Positions 42,331 to 45,725 of a stretch of DNA of 45,725 bases are shown here, one piece after another. Position 1 is the stretch's first letter. Each line of letters begins with the position of its first letter. The position numbers and the translations under genes are program-made. Below the pieces are notes generated by a model, which saw nothing but the letters and a program-made list of their open reading frames with translations, did no database searches and had not been told where the DNA came from. Origin of the DNA: Gracilaria vermiculophylla (taxonomy: Eukaryota; Rhodophyta; Florideophyceae; Gracilariales; Gracilariaceae); NCBI GenBank assembly GCA_019155205.2, contig JAHNZQ020000004.1, positions 2,839,116-2,884,840 on the forward strand, in the 5' to 3' direction.

Positions 42331-43690
42331 TCATTCTCCATCGCATTCTTCTTTCCCGTCGGCGTCTTGGATGACCAGACATGGGATGATGTCCTTCAAA
42401 GGTGTTTTATCTTCCCCCTCTGTGGAGATTTGCAAGAGCGCGTCCGCTGCCTTGTGTTTAATGCCAGAGCGGTGGACGATGTCAAACGTGAACTCCAGGA
42501 GGCGTAACCTCCACCTTTCTAGGCGACCGGAAGCATCGGTGAAAGACAGTATCCACTTCAGTGGTGCGTGGTCTGTCGTCAAGATGAAACGCGCACCTTC
42601 GAGGTACGGGCGTAAAAGCAAAACCACCCATAGGATGGCAAGACATTTGCGCTCCGATGTGGAGTAGTTTCGCTATGTAAGTGTGAGGCTGCAACCCTAC
42701 TATCCGATGGGTTGAAGTCCACCTTCCGGTTGTTCCTGTAGGAGGGCACATCCGACATGGTATTTACAGCCGTCAGTGTCCAGCACCATTCGGCCGCGTA
42801 GCTTCGGAAGTATCAAGATCGGTGGTTCTCTTAGTCTCCTTTTCAGGGTTTCAAAGGCCTCAAAGTCTTCGTCTGTCACGATAGCCAATTTCATCGGCTT
42901 ATCCTTCTCCAAAACGCGATTTAAAGGCGCCGCTATACGAGAGAAATTCGGTACAAACCTCCGAAAGACGTTACACAAGCCTGAGAAGGAGCGGAGCTCC
43001 GTCTGGGTTGTGGGAGGGCGAGCGTACTTGATGGCACCCTGAGTTTTTCTGGAAACCTGTAGGCGGCCCTGAAGCACAACGGGCCCCAGGTGGTCCACCG
43101 ACGTCTTAAAAAAGAAACATTTCTCGAGCTTCACGGTAAGGCCAGCATCCTTTAGGAGTCGGAGCACGTGCTTCACTTGAATGAAGTGTTCCTCCACGCT
43201 GCGGGAGTATATGATGACGTCGTTGATATACACCAAGGCGTACTGCCACTTCAACTTTGACAGGATTATATCCACCGCTCGTTGGAACGCAGAGGGTGCA
43301 TTCTTCAATCCAAATGGCATCCTTAGGAATCTGAAGATCCCGCAGTGCGAGGTGAACGTTGTCTTATCCTTATCGGAGTCGTCCATCTCAATCTGCAAGT
43401 AGCTGCTGTTGGCATCTAGCGTGGAGAAAACGGAATCATCGCCTTAAGAATCGACACATTCATCCATACGGGGTATCGGGTACGAATCGCGTACCGTCAC
43501 CTCGTTGAGGCGTCTGTAGTCAATACAGAACCTTTAAGAGCCATGTTTATCCTTGAAAATCACCACCGGAGAGGCCCATTCGTAATTAGAAGGTTCAATA
43601 ACGCCCTTCTCCAATATCCGGTTGACGTCATCGCGTTCAAAATCGCGCCCATGTGGACCAGTTCTCCTCGGTAGTTGATTTACCGGTTTC
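42331..43690 (-). pseudogene. L2 reverse transcriptase and RNase H, decayed
   Basis: The minus strand begins with VNRILEKGVIEPSNYEWASP and FCIDYRRLNEVTVRDSYPIP, which hold two in-frame TAA codons. It continues (43398-42700) with FRFLRMPFGLKNAPSAFQR, YALVYINDVIIYSR and ELRSFSGLCNVFRRFVPNF. The catalytic Y-x-D-D has become Y-I-N-D, which should abolish polymerase activity. RNase H follows with VLDTDGCKYHVGCALLQ. After a shift, 42627-42331 has LTTDHAPLKWIL and KHKAADALLQIS, which stands for ADALSR. This is a typical Ty3/gypsy RT-RNase H arrangement. Confidence 0.88.
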
Positions 43691-43704
43691 GCATTGGGTG
43701 TGAA

Positions 43705-44161
43705 CTAGATCCTGTGCTTGGCCAGGCTGACCTGACCCAGGCGACCAGACCACACGCCCTCAAAGGCGGATAGCATCTCCACTATCCTGTGGCGATACAC
43801 TTCGAAATATTCGCCAATTTCGAGCTTCTCCTGCCAGGCGGCAGGATTCTCTTCCTCTGGAGCCGTTGAAGTCGCTTCTGCCTCCATAGTAGCGACTGCA
43901 TCGCGGTCCGCAAGGGATTCCGATCGAGGAAGGTGAGCCAGTTCTGCAGGGGCGGGTAGTGCCAATCTGTGGACAATTTCTTTCTGGAGCCGCAACGGCG
44001 ACTCCTTGAGGTTGGCGAGGACAACCCTGAAGGGAATGTTTGGTATTATTTCCATAGCACCGTTCGCCATCATGGAGTAATGCTTCGTAGTCAGATGTGG
44101 ACTCCCCTGCAGGAATGAAAGGCCAGATGCAGAGGCCTGCACCCAGAATTTGGCCTAACAC
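43705..44161 (-). pseudogene. L2 protease-RT linker, frame-broken
   Basis: 44142-43705 contains NIPFRVVLANLKESPLRLQK, an alanine/glutamate-rich hinge and EMLSAFEGVWSGRLGQVSLA. It leads into the RT in a different frame. The equivalent L1 segment ends IWDGSLEEISCTEKQ. Overlapping frames of 80-133 codons here are shadows. Confidence 0.7.
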
Positions 44162-44493
44162 CTCGCGGGTATTACGATGATCTTCACCACTCGGAGCTTA
44201 TTCGACTTCTTCTCCTTTGGAATATCACACAGTGGGCGCGCGTTGTCATCAGGTCCCGGAGATGCGGACACCATACCTACAGAGGCAGCGTCGGGAAACG
44301 TCACCTTCTACAGGCGTGGATAGATCGCACGTACATACCTATCCACAAAGGAAGTGCCCAATATGCATTGTGCGGCCAAGTTAGTCGCCACCAAGAACCA
44401 AACCTTCACCTGTTATGAGCTCATCCGGTGATACAGAGGTATCGCTCCCAGGATCTTTAATGCTCTACGCGACGCATCAGGCACCTTGGGGAG

Positions 44494-45300
44494 CTAGACA
44501 GTCCTCAAGGAGCCGAGAGCAGACCGCGGGAGCACGTCAGCGTGCACCAGATTGGGGCCAGCTCCGGTATCGAGGATTGCGCGCACCGTGGTAGAGGCGA
44601 GCGGGGAACATCCTGTAGAAGAGAATACCTTGTAATTCTTACGGTGGAGTCGGCAAACCGAATCTTCAAAGGTGTCGAAGGGATCCAACGGGATTGAGGA
44701 GCCCGCCGATTCTGCATCAACGGAGCAGACGGCCTCTCCCCCTTTCCTAAAGGCACCCTCCGTAGAGCTGAGGCTCGATGTTGGAGAGCCACGCGGAGCC
44801 TCTACGCGTGGCTCTGAGGGTTTTCGTGGTAGGGGAGGGGCTGAGTTGCAGTGAAGGACGACGTCTGCGGTTGTGCATCGCGATGCGACGGGTTCCCTTG
44901 AGGTGCAAACGGCTGGGACACCGGCCCCTGCATTGCAGGTGCAAGAGATATTGGAACAGGCTGCACTCTCGGTGGAGCACGGTAACCGTAGTTTCCTTGA
45001 GGGGAGCGGATACTGCGATACGCGGTTCGATAATTTCCACTCTTCCTTGGTGTGTCCTTCAAGTCTTGGAAGTTTTTCTCTCGTTCCTGTAGGATGGCGA
45101 CTCTCATTGTCTGGGTGAGATTCGTACAGTGTCCCGGCTCTCGTGACGAGCAAACCCTGCAAAGCGGTGGGTTGCCTGGAGGGTTTGCAAATCGCACGCT
45201 CCTGTAAGATGCTGCCGAGGCCTTCGAAATGGGAGACGAGGGTATCCTCGTCCTAGACGGTGTCCCCTAAGAGGAGGCATATGTGAGGGCAACGGCCTCT
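44494..45300 (-). pseudogene. L2 nucleocapsid and protease, frame-broken
   Basis: In the frame 45197-44802 there is PLCRVCSSREPGHCTN, a C-x2-C followed by H-C like a modified zinc knuckle, then a proline/glutamine/tyrosine-rich stretch. A second frame (45162-44494) ends TVRAILDTGAGPNLVHADVL, the retropepsin active site D-T-G with conserved flanks, and stops at 44494 before the rest of the protease. A frameshift is needed to join them. The knuckle spacing C-x2-C-x6-H-C differs from the standard C-x2-C-x4-H-x4-C. Confidence 0.75.
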
Positions 45301-45449
45301 TGCTCTCCTAAGAGCGTGAGCTCGTCGACCTCCTCCGAGGTGCTCGAGCCCAACGTCAGGGCGAATGCCGGACGAGTCTTTGAGGTCGCCGGCTGGTCCG
45401 AAAGTGGAGCATGGCTGCGACGAGCGGCACGGCGGGTATCCTCATAGGA

Positions 45450-45725
45450 TTACGCGAAACCCGCTAGCTCCGTATACATGGTGTTTGGGTGCATTGTCAG
45501 GTGATTACGCACCCTCGCGCGTATCGAAAGAAGGAGTCCATTGACGAACAACGACTTCAACCGCCGTTCGGAGTACACGTTCCCACACCGTAGCGCCTTT
45601 GTCCAAAGCTTCTGTGAGAACTCCGTCTCGGTCATGCCGGTGTCCTGCCTATGTGAGGTGATGTTAGCATCAGCATCGGCTATGACCTCGTCCGTGGCGT
45701 ACCGTTTTAGGAGAAAATTGACCAT
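45450..45725 (-). CDS. L2 gag capsid part, continues beyond window
   Basis: The minus-strand frame is open to the window edge: TETEFSQKLWTKALRCGNVY, then LKSLFVNGLLLSIRARVRNH and TMYTELAGFA. This matches the retrotransposon gag family signature of a short helix pair followed by F-x-x-G-L and a basic helix. It ends with a stop at 45450, with gag continuing in another frame toward the zinc knuckle. The L1 gag around 15240-15520 aligns with it. Confidence 0.7.
   Translation of the reverse strand: MVNFLLKRYATDEVIADADANITSHRQDTGMTETEFSQKLWTKALRCGNVYSERRLKSLFVNGLLLSIRARVRNHLTMHPNTMYTELAGFA

Larger units (their letters stand above)
37278..45725 (-). mobile_element. L2 Ty3/gypsy chromodomain retrotransposon, minus strand, 5' end beyond window
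   Basis: Its 3' LTR is at 37278-37831 with a polypurine tract just inside. Going right, the order is a plus-strand antisense gene, then on the minus strand chromodomain, integrase, RNase H, RT, protease, nucleocapsid and capsid, reaching the window edge. The candidate target duplication at the left is GCAGC (37273-37277); the partner is outside the window. It sits in the gag of another L2 copy. Stops and frame breaks occur in pol, so this copy is defective. Confidence 0.88.

Noticed and set aside
1..45725. CRISPR arrays, prokaryotic operons, phage or plasmid features
   Set aside because: No short regularly spaced repeats, no ribosome-binding pattern; the transposon set and LTRs are eukaryotic.

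Overview
The window is a transposon graveyard from a eukaryotic nuclear draft assembly, with one run of 100 N at 25691-25790. I see no rRNA, convincing tRNA gene, operon, Shine-Dalgarno pattern or CRISPR. The piggyBac-like and Tc1-like transposases resemble those I associate with oomycetes, so an oomycete or other stramenopile/protist is my best guess, but the host is not proven. Base composition is split. Retroelement bodies (about 6.5-16.9 kb and 37.8-45.7 kb) are GC-richer, and the ground between repeats (about 19.5-24.2 and 28.6-35.7 kb) is clearly AT-rich.

Layout. 1-1712: 3' half of a decayed piggyBac-like element. 2500-5921: a 555-bp-type LTR (called family L2 here) split by a nearly complete piggyBac-like element (2801-5675). 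About 6.5-16.9 kb: a decayed minus-strand Ty3/gypsy chromodomain element (family L1). Its 5' LTR is at 16392-16896, with gag, protease, RT/RNase H, integrase and chromodomain running leftward, followed by a plus-strand degenerate coding region (about 6.6-8.9 kb). A solo LTR of its own family sits in its gag. 17-19.3 kb: fragments including a zinc-finger ORF. 20973-21535: a second L1 solo LTR. 23232-23768: the only intact non-transposon-like ORF of reasonable length. 24260-27193: a Tc1-like element broken by an inverted L2 solo LTR, which is itself broken by a forward L2 element containing the gap. 27250-28590: a minus-strand pseudogene of unknown function. 29504-30782: a second, uninterrupted Tc1-like element. 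35731-37277: a 5'-end fragment of a forward L2 element with a third L1 solo LTR in its LTR. 37278-45725: the 3' LTR and most of a minus-strand L2 chromodomain Ty3/gypsy element that runs off the right edge.

How it fits together. Boundaries are unusually readable. Five LTR insertions have exact 5-bp target duplications (TAATA, CCATT, GTGTG, ACAGA, GATGC), one Tc1 copy has TA on both sides, and subtracting nested inserts restores the expected element lengths. The most interesting item is a long plus-strand gene, now decayed, lying antisense between the integrase/chromodomain end and the 3' LTR in the L2 element. A plus-strand coding-like region occupies the same position in the L1 element. If confirmed, these chromodomain elements carry an extra antisense gene of unknown function. 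Nearly all coding regions here are broken, so mobility of these copies would have to come from elsewhere in the genome.
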